Shown piece by piece: positions 44,572-54,707 of a DNA stretch of 64,000 bases. The notes under the pieces were generated by a model. It did not search any database, had not been told where the DNA came from, and was given only the letters and a program-made list of their open reading frames with translations. The stretch lies in NCBI RefSeq assembly GCF_002836355.1, contig NZ_PJCA01000031.1, positions 1,178,001-1,242,000 on the forward strand. The letters are read 5' to 3'. A program made the position numbers and the translations under genes. Within the stretch, counting starts at the first letter, position 1. The number at the start of each line of letters is the position of its first letter. The DNA comes from Moritella sp. Urea-trap-13 (lineage in GTDB: Bacteria; Pseudomonadota; Gammaproteobacteria; Enterobacterales; Moritellaceae).

Positions 44572-47160
44572 TTATTTACCGTTACCCTTACCTTTTTTAT
44601 TCTTATACCAATCTTTTTTCTGCTTACCACGGCTTGAAGCCCAATCTAATATTTCGGGGTAATCCTGAGATAAATCGACTTTCTCTTTTGGATGTTCCCA
44701 TATTTGCGGAATAATCATCGCCCAAGGCAAGTTATTTTCCGTTTGATAATACTTGTCCGTGCCTTTATTGGTATCATCATGACCTGTGCCAAACTTCCTT
44801 TTAGATGCATACTTAGTCGGTCGATAACCCGGGAAGTGCACCTCAATGACTTCACCATTACCCAACTTGCGTGAAATAAAGGTATTGTAAGGTGCTGAAC
44901 CAAATGTATTTTCATCCACAGGGTTTTTTAAGTTAATGGTCAGCGTGAACATAGCGCCGGTGACTTTAGGGCTATTAGACTCGGTATTAGCAAATTTAAA
45001 TCCTTTTGGCGACGGTAACGCCGATTCAATATCCTCGATAATAACAAACATGGTCTGGTTACCATCTGCAATCGGTGTTAATGCCACGGCATGAGAATTT
45101 AGCCCCATGGTTGCCGATGCGATATTAGTAATGGGGGTATTAAAACTTACCTGAAGTGCATTTTTATAAGACGCGCCCCTCGCGACAGGTTGTAGTTTGA
45201 GAATGATTTTAGTTATTTGCCCATCCACTTTTGTTTCTGTCGCATTATAGTTAATCACCACATCATTAAAATCATAGTCACCTTTGTTAGGCCAAAAGTC
45301 TTCAAACGCCATTGTGCCCATTTGATTATCAGCAGGTGAATAAGCAGTACTGGCGACTAATGGTTCTGGTACATCAGTGACTTCTAACGGCGCTGTATCA
45401 TATTGATTAACCTCAAGACCATCACTAAAGGTATCATTATCACTGTCTGCATCAAGTGGATCGGTAAGATGTAGATTAAGTTCTTCATTATCTGTCAAAC
45501 CATCACCATCGGTATCAGCCAGTGACGGGTTGGTGGCTAACTCATTCACTTCAATTTCATCAGATAATCCATCGCCATCGGTATCAACTAATCCTGGGTC
45601 TGTTTTAAGGATGTTTACTTCCATTTCATCAGTAAAGCCATCACCATCAGTATCTGATAAAGTCGGGTCTGAATTATAAAAGATAACTTCTTCTAAATCA
45701 GTTAAGGTATCTTGGTCGGTATCACTTAGCAGCGGATCAGATTGGTAAATAGTCACTTCTTCAAAATCAGTTAACCCGTCACCATCACTGTCAGGGTTAT
45801 TCGGTGATGTATTTAAAATATCCGTTTCATCACTATTCGTTAAGCCATCACCATCAATATCATTGGGATTTACAATCGCTTCAGCTACTGGGTTATCCAA
45901 TGTTGCTAAGGTATTTTCTAAATCTATTTCAGCTTGCGTGGCTTGAGTTTGCACATTCAATGCATAGACATAAACCTCACCTGGTACACTTTTTTTAATT
46001 TTTTTATTATAAGCGCCAACGGTGACATAGCTTGCAGAAATGCCTACTGCATGACCAAAATTGTCCTGTGACACACCGTCAACAGCTGTAAATTCAAATT
46101 GCTCTAGCCACACATCATCAACCAGCTTGAACAACATCGCTTTACCTGATGATGAATTAGCATTTTCAGCGCCCACGGCAAGATGTGCACCAACAATCGC
46201 GATAGAACTGCCAAATTGATCACCCGTAAGACCATTTACAGCGGTCAATTTGGCTTGGTTAATCCATACATTATCTTTGCGTTTATATACGTACACAGCG
46301 CCTTTTGTAGTCGCGTTGCTCACATGTGGATCATTTTCTAACGGCGCGCCAACAATAGCGTAATCCTTAGAAATAGCCACTGAAGAGGCGTACTTGGCAC
46401 TGCGCGTAACTAAACCGCCTTTGAGTGTTGCCTGTTTAGTCCAAGTATCATCATATTTATAAATATAAGCAGATCCTTCTTTGGTTTTACCAGACTCACC
46501 ATCGCCAATGATCAAGTAACCTTCAGATATACTCACTGCGGACCCAAACTTTTTACTTCTAACCTCAGAATCAGGTGTGATGGTGGTGTTTAATATCCAA
46601 TTTGCACCTGTTCGTTTGTAAACATAAACAGCGCCATCATCATTGGCACCGCCTGGGGAACCAATGGCGGCAAGATCGCCTGATATACTCACTGATTGAC
46701 CAAAAAAATTGTTAATCGCAACCCCTGGTTTTGTCAATTCTAACTGCTGACTCCAGACGCCATTGTCGTAATTGAAAATATACACAGCCCCCGTCTGCCC
46801 ACCTTGATGCCTAGCAGCAATAATGGCACTTTGATCTGATGCTGCAACAGCACGACCAAACTGTTTGATTGTTGACTGCGTATCCGAGACAGGCGTTAGA
46901 CAATGCGTCATCGTCCAAGTTGATTGCTGACGAAAAAAGAAACAAGCTTCACCATGATCACTCTGTTTTCCAGGGCTGCCAACAAGAGTAAAAGAATCCG
47001 TCACGGCCACTGCAGTACCAAAATTGGCAACGGATTTAGTCGAGCCATTAGCAAGCTGACTCTGCAGTATAGGTGCCGCATTGACAGGAACTGAGCATAA
47101 GCTAGTTACTACCAACAAGATGAATAACAGCACGTCTGAATATTTTGTTAAATTAGGCAT
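44572..47160 (-). CDS. Surface protein: FG-GAP propeller, calcium repeats and LruC domain
   Basis: The 862-residue protein has a signal peptide (to about residue 28). Seven FG-GAP-type repeats (about 40-400) follow, such as FGTAVAVTDSFTLVGSPG and FGQSVSISGDLAAIGSPGG, predicting a seven-bladed integrin-like propeller. Next come seven acidic loops (about 430-590; 'DIDGDGLTNSDE', 'DSDGDGLTDFEE', and so on) typical of calcium-binding thrombospondin-3-like repeats. A C-terminal LruC domain opens with FEDFWPNKGDYDFNDVVINY. The tail is strongly basic. It is probably secreted or surface-bound. The lipoprotein gene 6 bases upstream is its likely partner. Confidence 0.85.
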   Translation of the reverse strand: MPNLTKYSDVLLFILLVVTSLCSVPVNAAPILQSQLANGSTKSVANFGTAVAVTDSFTLVGSPGKQSDHGEACFFFRQQSTWTMTHCLTPVSDTQSTIKQFGRAVAASDQSAIIAARHQGGQTGAVYIFNYDNGVWSQQLELTKPGVAINNFFGQSVSISGDLAAIGSPGGANDDGAVYVYKRTGANWILNTTITPDSEVRSKKFGSAVSISEGYLIIGDGESGKTKEGSAYIYKYDDTWTKQATLKGGLVTRSAKYASSVAISKDYAIVGAPLENDPHVSNATTKGAVYVYKRKDNVWINQAKLTAVNGLTGDQFGSSIAIVGAHLAVGAENANSSSGKAMLFKLVDDVWLEQFEFTAVDGVSQDNFGHAVGISASYVTVGAYNKKIKKSVPGEVYVYALNVQTQATQAEIDLENTLATLDNPVAEAIVNPNDIDGDGLTNSDETDILNTSPNNPDSDGDGLTDFEEVTIYQSDPLLSDTDQDTLTDLEEVIFYNSDPTLSDTDGDGFTDEMEVNILKTDPGLVDTDGDGLSDEIEVNELATNPSLADTDGDGLTDNEELNLHLTDPLDADSDNDTFSDGLEVNQYDTAPLEVTDVPEPLVASTAYSPADNQMGTMAFEDFWPNKGDYDFNDVVINYNATETKVDGQITKIILKLQPVARGASYKNALQVSFNTPITNIASATMGLNSHAVALTPIADGNQTMFVIIEDIESALPSPKGFKFANTESNSPKVTGAMFTLTINLKNPVDENTFGSAPYNTFISRKLGNGEVIEVHFPGYRPTKYASKRKFGTGHDDTNKGTDKYYQTENNLPWAMIIPQIWEHPKEKVDLSQDYPEILDWASSRGKQKKDWYKNKKGKGNGK

Positions 47161-47166
47161 AAGCGT

Positions 47167-47634
47167 TTACTCAACTAGATAGTGAATACGATTAGAGTCA
47201 TCTATAGGCAGGTCAAGCTCGGCATAACTATCGCCATTAATAACTACGACCATGGATCCGGTATAACTGGGGACTGGCAATGACGTCGAGAATTTCAGCG
47301 CATTGTAGAGTTCAGCTTTCTCTAACAAATTGATCGGCATATTGCTATTTGGATCTATTGCTGAAAAAATTGAAATTTCCGTGAAGCCTTGTTTCTGACT
47401 AAAAGAAATATCAATATTCACCGTTCTTTGCATATCAAACTTAAAGCCATCTTCAATAACAAGTTCGTCAAATGTGCTAGCTAGCTTAAGCGGCGGATCT
47501 GGTTCTACATCTGGGGAGACCCCACTAGATGAACCAGACGGACTCGGTGAACCACCTTGCTCAGAACAGCCTATAGAGGTCATTAGTAATAAGACTGCAC
47601 TACCCTGTATTATCAATCGACTTAGATTACCCAT
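47167..47634 (-). CDS. Lipoprotein partner of the LruC protein
   Basis: I start at the ATG at 47632-47634 (MGNLSRLIIQ), with AGAGGA upstream, because this gives a proper lipoprotein signal ending in TSIGC. A longer in-frame reading would add 24 residues before the signal. The mature part has a Ser/Gly/Pro linker followed by a beta-rich domain of about 110 residues. The family is unknown to me. It is followed 6 bases later by the LruC protein gene, so they form an operon. Confidence 0.7.
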   Translation of the reverse strand: MGNLSRLIIQGSAVLLLMTSIGCSEQGGSPSPSGSSSGVSPDVEPDPPLKLASTFDELVIEDGFKFDMQRTVNIDISFSQKQGFTEISIFSAIDPNSNMPINLLEKAELYNALKFSTSLPVPSYTGSMVVVINGDSYAELDLPIDDSNRIHYLVE

Positions 47635-48083
47635 TGCGCTCAATCCTCTTGGCAAATTTGACTGGGTGTGAGGTAAGTACAGCATGTATAACGTCACGCA
47701 AACCAACCTTTCATTACACTTTTAACTTACAAAGTTGCAATGTTTGCGCCAACTGCAAAAATGCAGGCGTTAGATGTTAGGATTGAAGCCGTTAACAAAA
47801 TAAGTAATTGTTTAATAACAAAAATAGAGATTTACGTTGGGAGTTAAGACAAAAGTAATTTATGGGACATGGACTCAGTAACCCATAGACAGGGTAATTT
47901 GAGTGATCTCATTTGCAAAATGCAACGCATATAGCGACGTGTCATTGCAATATGCGTAATGCAAAGACGTTCACGTCAACACCATACTAAAGATAGAGAA
48001 CAGAATAACAAGAAGAGACAGGGCTATCGAGGATGTCATTGATAACCCTATTGGATTGCCCTATCAGATAAGAGTAGAGTAGC
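47635..48083. other. Non-coding region upstream of the LruC operon
   Basis: I see no gene in these 449 bases. They hold the promoter of the lipoprotein-LruC operon and the 3' flank of the LprI-like gene. Imperfect inverted repeats built on TTTGCA and ATGCGT motifs lie at about 47908-47966, and a small hairpin at about 47747-47773 is followed by GTTAGAT. Confidence 0.4.
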
Positions 48084-48506
48084 CTAGCTTATATCGAATA
48101 CCGCAGGCTCAGGTAATACTGGCTCAGCACTGTCCATATAGGTTAGGTACTGTGACCACAGTTCATGGGTTCGTTGTTGGGTAAGTTTAGTTCGACAACT
48201 TAGCGTCATCACCACCCGCATGGTTCCGTCTCTGAACATAGTAAACACCGAGTCACACTGTGATTTACTATAAGACTGCCAAGCTGATTGGGCAATATTA
48301 ATCGACTCGACAACGCTCGTATCTGCAATATATTGAGCAAGACTCTTATCGAGATAACGTTGCATTTCAGCTTCAGCTTTATCTAATTCAATCTTCGCAC
48401 AGTAATTTATTTCTAATGTATTAAACGCTTTCTCGCAGTCTACCGAGGTCGCCATCGCCGTAAAACTACAGACGCTCATGATTAAAAATGTAATTACCTT
48501 TAGCAT
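48084..48506 (-). CDS. Lysozyme-inhibitor LprI-like exported protein (DUF1311)
   Basis: The 140-residue protein has a signal peptide (to about residue 19). The DUF1311 pattern of paired cysteines and helices follows: DCEKAFNTLEINYCA, LDKAEAEMQRYL, 'AQSAWQSYSKSQCDSVF' and LSCRTKLTQQRTHEL. LprI-type proteins inhibit lysozyme or are periplasmic proteins of unknown role. It stands alone. Confidence 0.8.
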   Translation of the reverse strand: MLKVITFLIMSVCSFTAMATSVDCEKAFNTLEINYCAKIELDKAEAEMQRYLDKSLAQYIADTSVVESINIAQSAWQSYSKSQCDSVFTMFRDGTMRVVMTLSCRTKLTQQRTHELWSQYLTYMDSAEPVLPEPAVFDIS

Positions 48507-48613
48507 TATAAAGTCAGCCTAGATGTGAATAAGCTGACAATATAACGATATCTTAATATTAATCCAATAATTCCAGCAACTGGTTTGATTAGTTTGGCGT
48601 TTATGACTAAATG

Positions 48614-49798
48614 TTATTCAACTGGAATACGCACCCAACCTTCCATTAGAATCCGCGCACTGCGACTCATACTCGCTTTAGTGACAGTCCATTTACCGTC
48701 AACTTGACTAGCCTGCGCACCAACCCGTAATGTCCCCGATGGATGACCAAAATTCACCGAATCACGGATCCCACCGCCAGCCGCTAAATTAACTAACGTA
48801 CCAGGGATCGCAGCGGCAGCACCAATAGCAACCGCAGCAGTGCCCATCATGGCGTGATGTAATTTCCCCATCGATAATGCTCGTACTGATAAATCAATAT
48901 CGCTCGCGGCAATACACTTATCACTTGAGGATATATAGTCCGCAGGCTTAGCCACAAACGCGACTTTAGGTGTATGCAGGCGCTGTTCAGCTTCTGAAAT
49001 ATCAGTAATTAAGCCCATTTTAACCGCGCCATATGCACGGATAGCTTCAAACATAGCCAGCGCTTTAATATCGTTATTAATCGCCTCTTGCAACTCTGAA
49101 CCTGTATAACCCACAGCCTCGGCATTAATAAAAATAGTCGGTATACCGGCGTTAATCATCGTCACTTTTAACTGTCCACCAGCAACCACAGATTCAGGGA
49201 CAACCAAATCATCCACCAGATTACCGGTCGGGAACATAGCTCCTTCACCATCTGCTGGATGCATAAATTCTACCAGCACTTCTGCGGCTGGAAATGTCAC
49301 GCCATCCAACTCAAAGTCACCGCTTTCTTGCACCAAGCCATTTGTCATCGGCACATGGGCAATAATGGTTTTGCCAATATTAGCTTGCCAAATACGTACA
49401 ATAGCAATACCGTTTTCTGGAATGCGGCTCACATCAATCAAACCACTGGTTATCGCAAAAGAACCAACCGCGGCGGATAAATTGCCACAGTTGCCACTCC
49501 AATCCACGAACGGTTTATCAATCGATACCTGACCAAACAAATAATCGACATCATGGTCGGGTTTATCCGTTGCCGACACGATCACCGTTTTGCTGGTACT
49601 CGATGTTGCTCCGCCCATACCATCAGTTTGCTTCCCGTAAGGATCAGGACTGCCGATAACACGCAACAATAACGCATCCCGTGCAAGCCCCGCTACTTGC
49701 GCAGCCTTGGGTAAGTCCTGCAGGTTAAAGAACACCCCTTTACTGGTGCCGCCACGCATATAAGTGGCGGGGATCTTAAGCTGTGGTAAATAGGTCAT
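48614..49798 (-). CDS. prpF: 2-methylaconitate cis-trans isomerase
   Basis: I start at the ATG at 49796-49798, which has GAGGA five bases upstream; another ATG four codons earlier overlaps the acnD stop. The protein begins MTYLPQLKIPATYMRGGTSK, with GVFFNLQDLP next, and contains SPDPYGKQTDGMGGATSST, VDWSGNCGNLSAAVG and GHPSGTLRVGA, typical of PrpF. It isomerises the 2-methylaconitate made by AcnD so the normal aconitase can finish the methylcitrate cycle. It is the last gene of the propionate operon. Confidence 0.95.
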   Translation of the reverse strand: MTYLPQLKIPATYMRGGTSKGVFFNLQDLPKAAQVAGLARDALLLRVIGSPDPYGKQTDGMGGATSSTSKTVIVSATDKPDHDVDYLFGQVSIDKPFVDWSGNCGNLSAAVGSFAITSGLIDVSRIPENGIAIVRIWQANIGKTIIAHVPMTNGLVQESGDFELDGVTFPAAEVLVEFMHPADGEGAMFPTGNLVDDLVVPESVVAGGQLKVTMINAGIPTIFINAEAVGYTGSELQEAINNDIKALAMFEAIRAYGAVKMGLITDISEAEQRLHTPKVAFVAKPADYISSSDKCIAASDIDLSVRALSMGKLHHAMMGTAAVAIGAAAAIPGTLVNLAAGGGIRDSVNFGHPSGTLRVGAQASQVDGKWTVTKASMSRSARILMEGWVRIPVE

Positions 49799-49809
49799 GC
49801 GATTCCTCA

Positions 49810-52428
49810 TTAAGCTTCACTCGATTCAAGGAAGTCCTGTGCAAAGCGTTGCAATACACCACCAGCTTCATAGATAGAGACTTCTTCCGCGGTATCTAAA
49901 CGACAGATAACTGGCACTTCTACAATCTCACCGTTTTTACGATTAATGATCAGCGTCAGTGTACTTCGAGGGGTTGGTTCACCGATAACGTCAAAGGTTT
50001 CACTACCATCAATCGCATAGGTTAGGCGGCTTTCCCCGAGTTTAAATTCCAGCGGTAATACCCCCATACCAACCAAGTTAGTGCGGTGAATACGTTCAAA
50101 CCCTTCAGCAACAATCGCTTCAACACCCGCTAAACGAACACCTTTAGCCGCCCAATCACGAGAAGACCCTTGACCATAATCTGCACCCGCGACAATAATC
50201 AGTGGTTGTTTACACTCCATGTAGGTTTCAATCGCTTCCCACATACGGGTTACCGTGCCTTCCGGTTCTATTCGTGCTAGTGAGCCTTGCTTAACCTTGC
50301 CGTTTTCTAACACCATTTCATTGTTTAATTTCGGATTAGCAAAGGTCGCACGCTGCGCCGTTAAGTGATCGCCACGGTGAGTCGCATAGGAATTAAAATC
50401 GACTTCCGGCAAACCCATTTTATCTAAATACGCACCCGCCGCGCTATCAAGCATAATGGCGTTAGAAGGCGATAAATGGTCAGTGGTAATGTTGTCGCCC
50501 AACACCGCAAGAGGACGCATACCTTTAAGAGTACGTTCCCCCGCTAATGCCCCTTCCCAATAAGGTGGACGGCGAATATAAGTACTCATTTCACGCCAAT
50601 CATACAGCGGGTCGTTTTTGTCGCCATAATCAACACTACACTCTATATCAGAGCCGATATCAGAGCCAAACATCGGGTTGTAAACTTGACGGAATTGCTC
50701 AGGTTTAACGCTCGCTTTAAGCACTTCATCAATTTCTTCATCGCTAGGCCAAATGTCTTTTAGGGTGATGGCATTACCAGCTTGATCGAACCCAAGCGCA
50801 TCACGTTCAATATCAAAACGAATAGTACCGGCAATGGCATAGGCGACGACTAACGGTGGTGAGGCAATGAAGGCTTCATTGGCATGAGGATGAATACGGC
50901 CGTCAAAGTTACGGTTTCCCGATAACACCGCTGTCGTATATAAATCTCGCTCTAAGATCTCTTGCTGAATAACCGGATCCAGCGCCCCACTCATGCCATT
51001 ACATGACGTACAGGCAAACGCCACAATGCCAAAACCAAGTTGCTCGAGCTCGGGTAATAATGTCGCTTCTTCAAGGTAGAGTTGCACCGCTTTTGACCCC
51101 GGTGCTAGTGATGTTTTAACCCAAGGTTTACGGGTTAAGCCAAGTGCATTGGCATTACGGGCAATCAAACCTGCGGCAATCATGTTGCGTGGATTACTGG
51201 TATTCGTACAACTGGTGATAGCAGCTATGATCACTGCCCCATCTGGCATTTTACCTGGTTCATTTTCAACTTTACCACTGATACCACGTTTGGCTAATTC
51301 AGAGGTTGGTACACGATTATGCGGATTTGATGGACCAGCAATATTACGGCACACCGTCGATAAATCGAATGTTAATACACGTTCATACTCAACATTAGCC
51401 AAGTCATCAGCCCATAGGCCTGTGTGTTTAGCGTAAGTTTCCACCAGCTTAACTTGATCGTCTTCACGACCGGTTAATTTAAGGTAATCAATGGTCTGCT
51501 CATCAATGGAGAATAATGCCGCCGTCGCACCATATTCAGGGGTCATGTTAGAAATAGTGGCGCGATCACCCAAGGTCAGATGGGGAACACCTTCACCATA
51601 AAATTCGAGATAACTTGAAACTACTTTCTGCGCACGAAGGAATTCCGTCAATGCCAACACGGTATCTGTTGCCGTCATCCCTGCTGGTGGTTTGCCCGTT
51701 AGCTCAACGCCAATAATGTCCGGTAAACGCATATATGACGCACGACCTAGCATCACGCTTTCAGCTTCTAGTCCACCGACACCAATGGCAATGACGCCCA
51801 AGGCATCAACCATTGGCGTGTGACTATCTGTACCCACTAAGGTATCAGGAAACGCCACGCCATGAAGGGATTGGATCACGGGTGACATACGCTCTAAGTT
51901 AATCTGATGCAGAATACCATTACCCGGTGGAATAACATCGATATTCTTAAAGGCTGTTTTGGTCCAGTTAATGAAATGGAAACGGTCATCGTTACGACGA
52001 TCTTCAATGGCGCGGTTCTTTGCAAACGCATCAGGGTCGAAGCCCGCGTGCTCAACCGCCAATGAATGATCGACAATCAATTGCGTTGGCACCACTGGAT
52101 TGACCTTGGATGGATCGCCACCTTTCGCGGCTATCGCATCACGCAGACCGGCCAAATCAACTAAGGCGGTTTGACCTAAAATATCATGACAAACAACACG
52201 CGCCGGAAACCAAGGGAAATCTAGGTCACGCTTGCGCTCGATAAGTTGTTTTAAAGACGCGGTTAATGCTGCAGGTTCACAGCGACGCACCAAGTTCTCG
52301 GCAAATACTCGGGATGTATAAGGCAAAGTTGCATACGCGCCAGCTTGAATGTCATCAACAGCAGCGCGAGTATCAAAATAATCCAGTTCACTGCCAGGTA
52401 ACGCTTTACGATAGTTAGTATTCATCAT
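49810..52428 (-). CDS. acnD: Fe/S-dependent 2-methylisocitrate dehydratase
   Basis: The 872-residue aconitase-family enzyme has the cluster cysteines in ITSCTNTSNPRNM and AFACTSCNGMSGAL, the substrate residues in GTDSHTPMVDALG, and the swivel-domain motif GADYGQGSSRDWAAKG. Its pairing with prpF marks it as AcnD, not AcnA. It dehydrates 2-methylcitrate to 2-methylaconitate. It starts three bases after the prpC stop, and its stop overlaps the upstream prpF ATG. Confidence 0.95.
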   Translation of the reverse strand: MMNTNYRKALPGSELDYFDTRAAVDDIQAGAYATLPYTSRVFAENLVRRCEPAALTASLKQLIERKRDLDFPWFPARVVCHDILGQTALVDLAGLRDAIAAKGGDPSKVNPVVPTQLIVDHSLAVEHAGFDPDAFAKNRAIEDRRNDDRFHFINWTKTAFKNIDVIPPGNGILHQINLERMSPVIQSLHGVAFPDTLVGTDSHTPMVDALGVIAIGVGGLEAESVMLGRASYMRLPDIIGVELTGKPPAGMTATDTVLALTEFLRAQKVVSSYLEFYGEGVPHLTLGDRATISNMTPEYGATAALFSIDEQTIDYLKLTGREDDQVKLVETYAKHTGLWADDLANVEYERVLTFDLSTVCRNIAGPSNPHNRVPTSELAKRGISGKVENEPGKMPDGAVIIAAITSCTNTSNPRNMIAAGLIARNANALGLTRKPWVKTSLAPGSKAVQLYLEEATLLPELEQLGFGIVAFACTSCNGMSGALDPVIQQEILERDLYTTAVLSGNRNFDGRIHPHANEAFIASPPLVVAYAIAGTIRFDIERDALGFDQAGNAITLKDIWPSDEEIDEVLKASVKPEQFRQVYNPMFGSDIGSDIECSVDYGDKNDPLYDWREMSTYIRRPPYWEGALAGERTLKGMRPLAVLGDNITTDHLSPSNAIMLDSAAGAYLDKMGLPEVDFNSYATHRGDHLTAQRATFANPKLNNEMVLENGKVKQGSLARIEPEGTVTRMWEAIETYMECKQPLIIVAGADYGQGSSRDWAAKGVRLAGVEAIVAEGFERIHRTNLVGMGVLPLEFKLGESRLTYAIDGSETFDVIGEPTPRSTLTLIINRKNGEIVEVPVICRLDTAEEVSIYEAGGVLQRFAQDFLESSEA

Positions 52429-52431
52429 CCA

Positions 52432-53559
52432 TTATCTCTCTGAAATTGGTGTTACAACTCTTGGCTCTGCACCAATATAATCTGCACTTGGGCGAATAAT
52501 ACGGTTGTTGCTACGCTGTTCCATCACATGCGCAGCCCAGCCTGTTAGACGCGAACAAACAAAAATAGGGGTAAATAATTTGGTTGGGATGCCCATAAAA
52601 TGGTACGCAGAAGCATGGAAGAAGTCGGCGTTACAGAATAGTTTTTTGCTATCCCACATAAACTCTTCACATGCGACAGAGATATCGTATAACGCCGTAT
52701 CACCATGTTCATGCGCCAGTTTTTCAGACCATTTTTTAATGATGACATTACGCGGATCAGAAGTGCTGTAAATCGCATGGCCAAAGCCCATGATTTTTTC
52801 TTTACGTTCTAACATGGCAGCCATTTGTATTTTGGCATCTGTTGGTGAAGTGAATTTTTGGATCATATCCATTGCCGCTTCATTGGCACCACCGTGCAAT
52901 GGTCCACGCAAGGTACCAATAGCCCCCGTTACACACGAGAACATATCTGACAATGTCGATGCACAAACACGCGCACTAAAGGTAGATGCATTAAACTCAT
53001 GCTCTGCATATAAGATCAGTGATACATCCATCACTCGGCGATGTTGCGCTGACGGTGTTTCTCCACGCAGTAGTTTAAGGAAATGACCAGCCAATGAATC
53101 TTCATCAGTTGTACAGTCAATCTCCACGCCATCATGAGAATAACGATACCAGTAACACATGATTGCAGGGAACGCCGCTAGTAAGCGATTAGCCGCTTTG
53201 TTTTGCTCTGAAAAATCAGTTTCAGGTTCAATGTTGCCTAAAAATGAACAACCGGTACGCATGACATCCATTGGATGCGCGTCTGCAGGAATATGCTGTA
53301 ATACTTCTTTTAACGATTGCGGTAAATCGCGTAGGGTATGTAATTGCGCTTTATACGTTTCCAGCTGATCAAGTGTCGGCAATTCGCCGTTAAATAATAA
53401 ATACGCCACTTCTTCAAATGTTGCGTTTTCAGCCAAGTCGGCAACGTCATAGCCACAATAGGTTAAGCCGCTACCTGATTTACCGACGGTACAAAGTGCA
53501 GTGTCACCAGCGCTTTGGCCACGTAAACCTGCGCCTGATAATTTTTTGTCTGTCATCAT
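52432..53559 (-). CDS. prpC: 2-methylcitrate synthase
   Basis: The 375-residue citrate-synthase-family enzyme condenses propionyl-CoA with oxaloacetate. Motifs include LRGQSAGDTALCTVG, YCGYDVADLAENATFEEVAYL, GPLHGGANEAAM with the catalytic His, MGFGHAIYSTSDPR, and the C-terminal GAEPRVVTPISER. AAGGGA precedes the ATG. Length and the short N-terminus match PrpC rather than GltA. It lies 242 bases after prpB. Confidence 0.95.
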   Translation of the reverse strand: MMTDKKLSGAGLRGQSAGDTALCTVGKSGSGLTYCGYDVADLAENATFEEVAYLLFNGELPTLDQLETYKAQLHTLRDLPQSLKEVLQHIPADAHPMDVMRTGCSFLGNIEPETDFSEQNKAANRLLAAFPAIMCYWYRYSHDGVEIDCTTDEDSLAGHFLKLLRGETPSAQHRRVMDVSLILYAEHEFNASTFSARVCASTLSDMFSCVTGAIGTLRGPLHGGANEAAMDMIQKFTSPTDAKIQMAAMLERKEKIMGFGHAIYSTSDPRNVIIKKWSEKLAHEHGDTALYDISVACEEFMWDSKKLFCNADFFHASAYHFMGIPTKLFTPIFVCSRLTGWAAHVMEQRSNNRIIRPSADYIGAEPRVVTPISER

Positions 53560-53710
53560 TATTCCCTTAATTTGTATTAATACTTTAATACTGAACAGCT
53601 AATTTAAACGGCTCATAGCAACTCTACAGTCGCCATTGCGGTTACTGCAACGGGCTCACTCTGCAACATCCTGTTTGCTATTGTTCGCTTGATTGTTTAG
53701 TACTTACTTT

Positions 53711-53740
53711 TTATTTCGGTATAGTTTATTCCGGTGTAGT
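53711..53740. repeat. Two imperfect 15-base tandem repeats
   Basis: TTATTTCGGTATAGT (53711-53725) is followed directly by TTATTCCGGTGTAGT (53726-53740), differing at two positions. It lies in the gap between prpB and prpC. The role is unknown; it could be a duplication or a binding-site pair. Confidence 0.5.
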
Positions 53741-53800
53741 CATCTCTATATAAATAATCTTAGTCGATGATCGCAAGTAGCAATCAGGCCTATTTGTTGG

Positions 53801-54706
53801 CTACTTATTCTTACCTTCGGAGAACAGACTATCTAATTTTTGCTCATAGTCGTGATAACCAAGGTAATCATATAAATCCATCCGTGTTTGCATATTACCA
53901 ACCACAGCTTTTTGGTCACCGTCGGTTAATAAGGTTTTATAAACCTGTTCCGCGGCTTTATTCATCGCGCGGAATGCCGATAATGGGTATAGCACCATGG
54001 CGCAACCCCATTCACCCAGCTGGTCTTTATTCCATAACTCGGTTTGACCAAATTCGGTAATATTAGCGAGAATCGGTACATCCAATGCCGCAGAAAAGGC
54101 ACGATAATGGACTTCAGTTTTCACTGCTTCAGCAAAAATACCGTCTGCACCTGCAGCAACATAGGCCTGTGCTCGGGCAATAGCGGCCTCTAAGCCTTCT
54201 TGTGCGAATGAATCGGTACGCGCCATGATGAAGAAATCAGGATCTGTACGCGCATCAACCGCGGCTTTAATGCGATCAACCATCTCTGCTGTCGACACAA
54301 TTTCTTTATTTGGGCGATGACCACAACGCTTCTGTGCCACTTGGTCTTCAAGATGCACTGCTGCTGCACCGGCTTTTTCCATATCACGAATGGTTTTAGC
54401 AATGTTAAATGCCCCACCCCAACCGGTATCGATATCCACCAGTAAAGGTAAACTCGATGCGGCTGTAATACGCTGCACGTCGACAAGCACATCATTCAAT
54501 GACGTCATGCCGAGATCTGGCAAACCATAAGATGCATTCGCCACACCACCACCAGACAAATAAATAGCTTGATGGCCTAACTGCTCCGCCATTATGGCGC
54601 AATACGCATTAATCGTACCGACCACTTGTAAGGGTTTATTGTTAGCCAGTGCTAAACGGAATTTTGCGCCGGGGGATAAACGTTGAGACGATGATGGTGT
54701 AGACAT
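53801..54706 (-). CDS. prpB: 2-methylisocitrate lyase
   Basis: The 301-residue enzyme cleaves 2-methylisocitrate to pyruvate and succinate. It shows the ICL/PEPM fold motifs [55 protein letters not shown] (the KRCGH catalytic loop with its Cys) and [18 protein letters not shown] precedes the ATG. It follows the GntR-type gene by one base, so they are translationally coupled. Confidence 0.96.
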   Translation of the reverse strand: MSTPSSSQRLSPGAKFRLALANNKPLQVVGTINAYCAIMAEQLGHQAIYLSGGGVANASYGLPDLGMTSLNDVLVDVQRITAASSLPLLVDIDTGWGGAFNIAKTIRDMEKAGAAAVHLEDQVAQKRCGHRPNKEIVSTAEMVDRIKAAVDARTDPDFFIMARTDSFAQEGLEAAIARAQAYVAAGADGIFAEAVKTEVHYRAFSAALDVPILANITEFGQTELWNKDQLGEWGCAMVLYPLSAFRAMNKAAEQVYKTLLTDGDQKAVVGNMQTRMDLYDYLGYHDYEQKLDSLFSEGKNK

Positions 54707-54707
54707 A

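Noticed and set aside
44572-47160. Rhombosortase client
   Set aside because: The C-terminus is basic and hydrophilic, with no glycine pair, hydrophobic stretch and arginine cluster.
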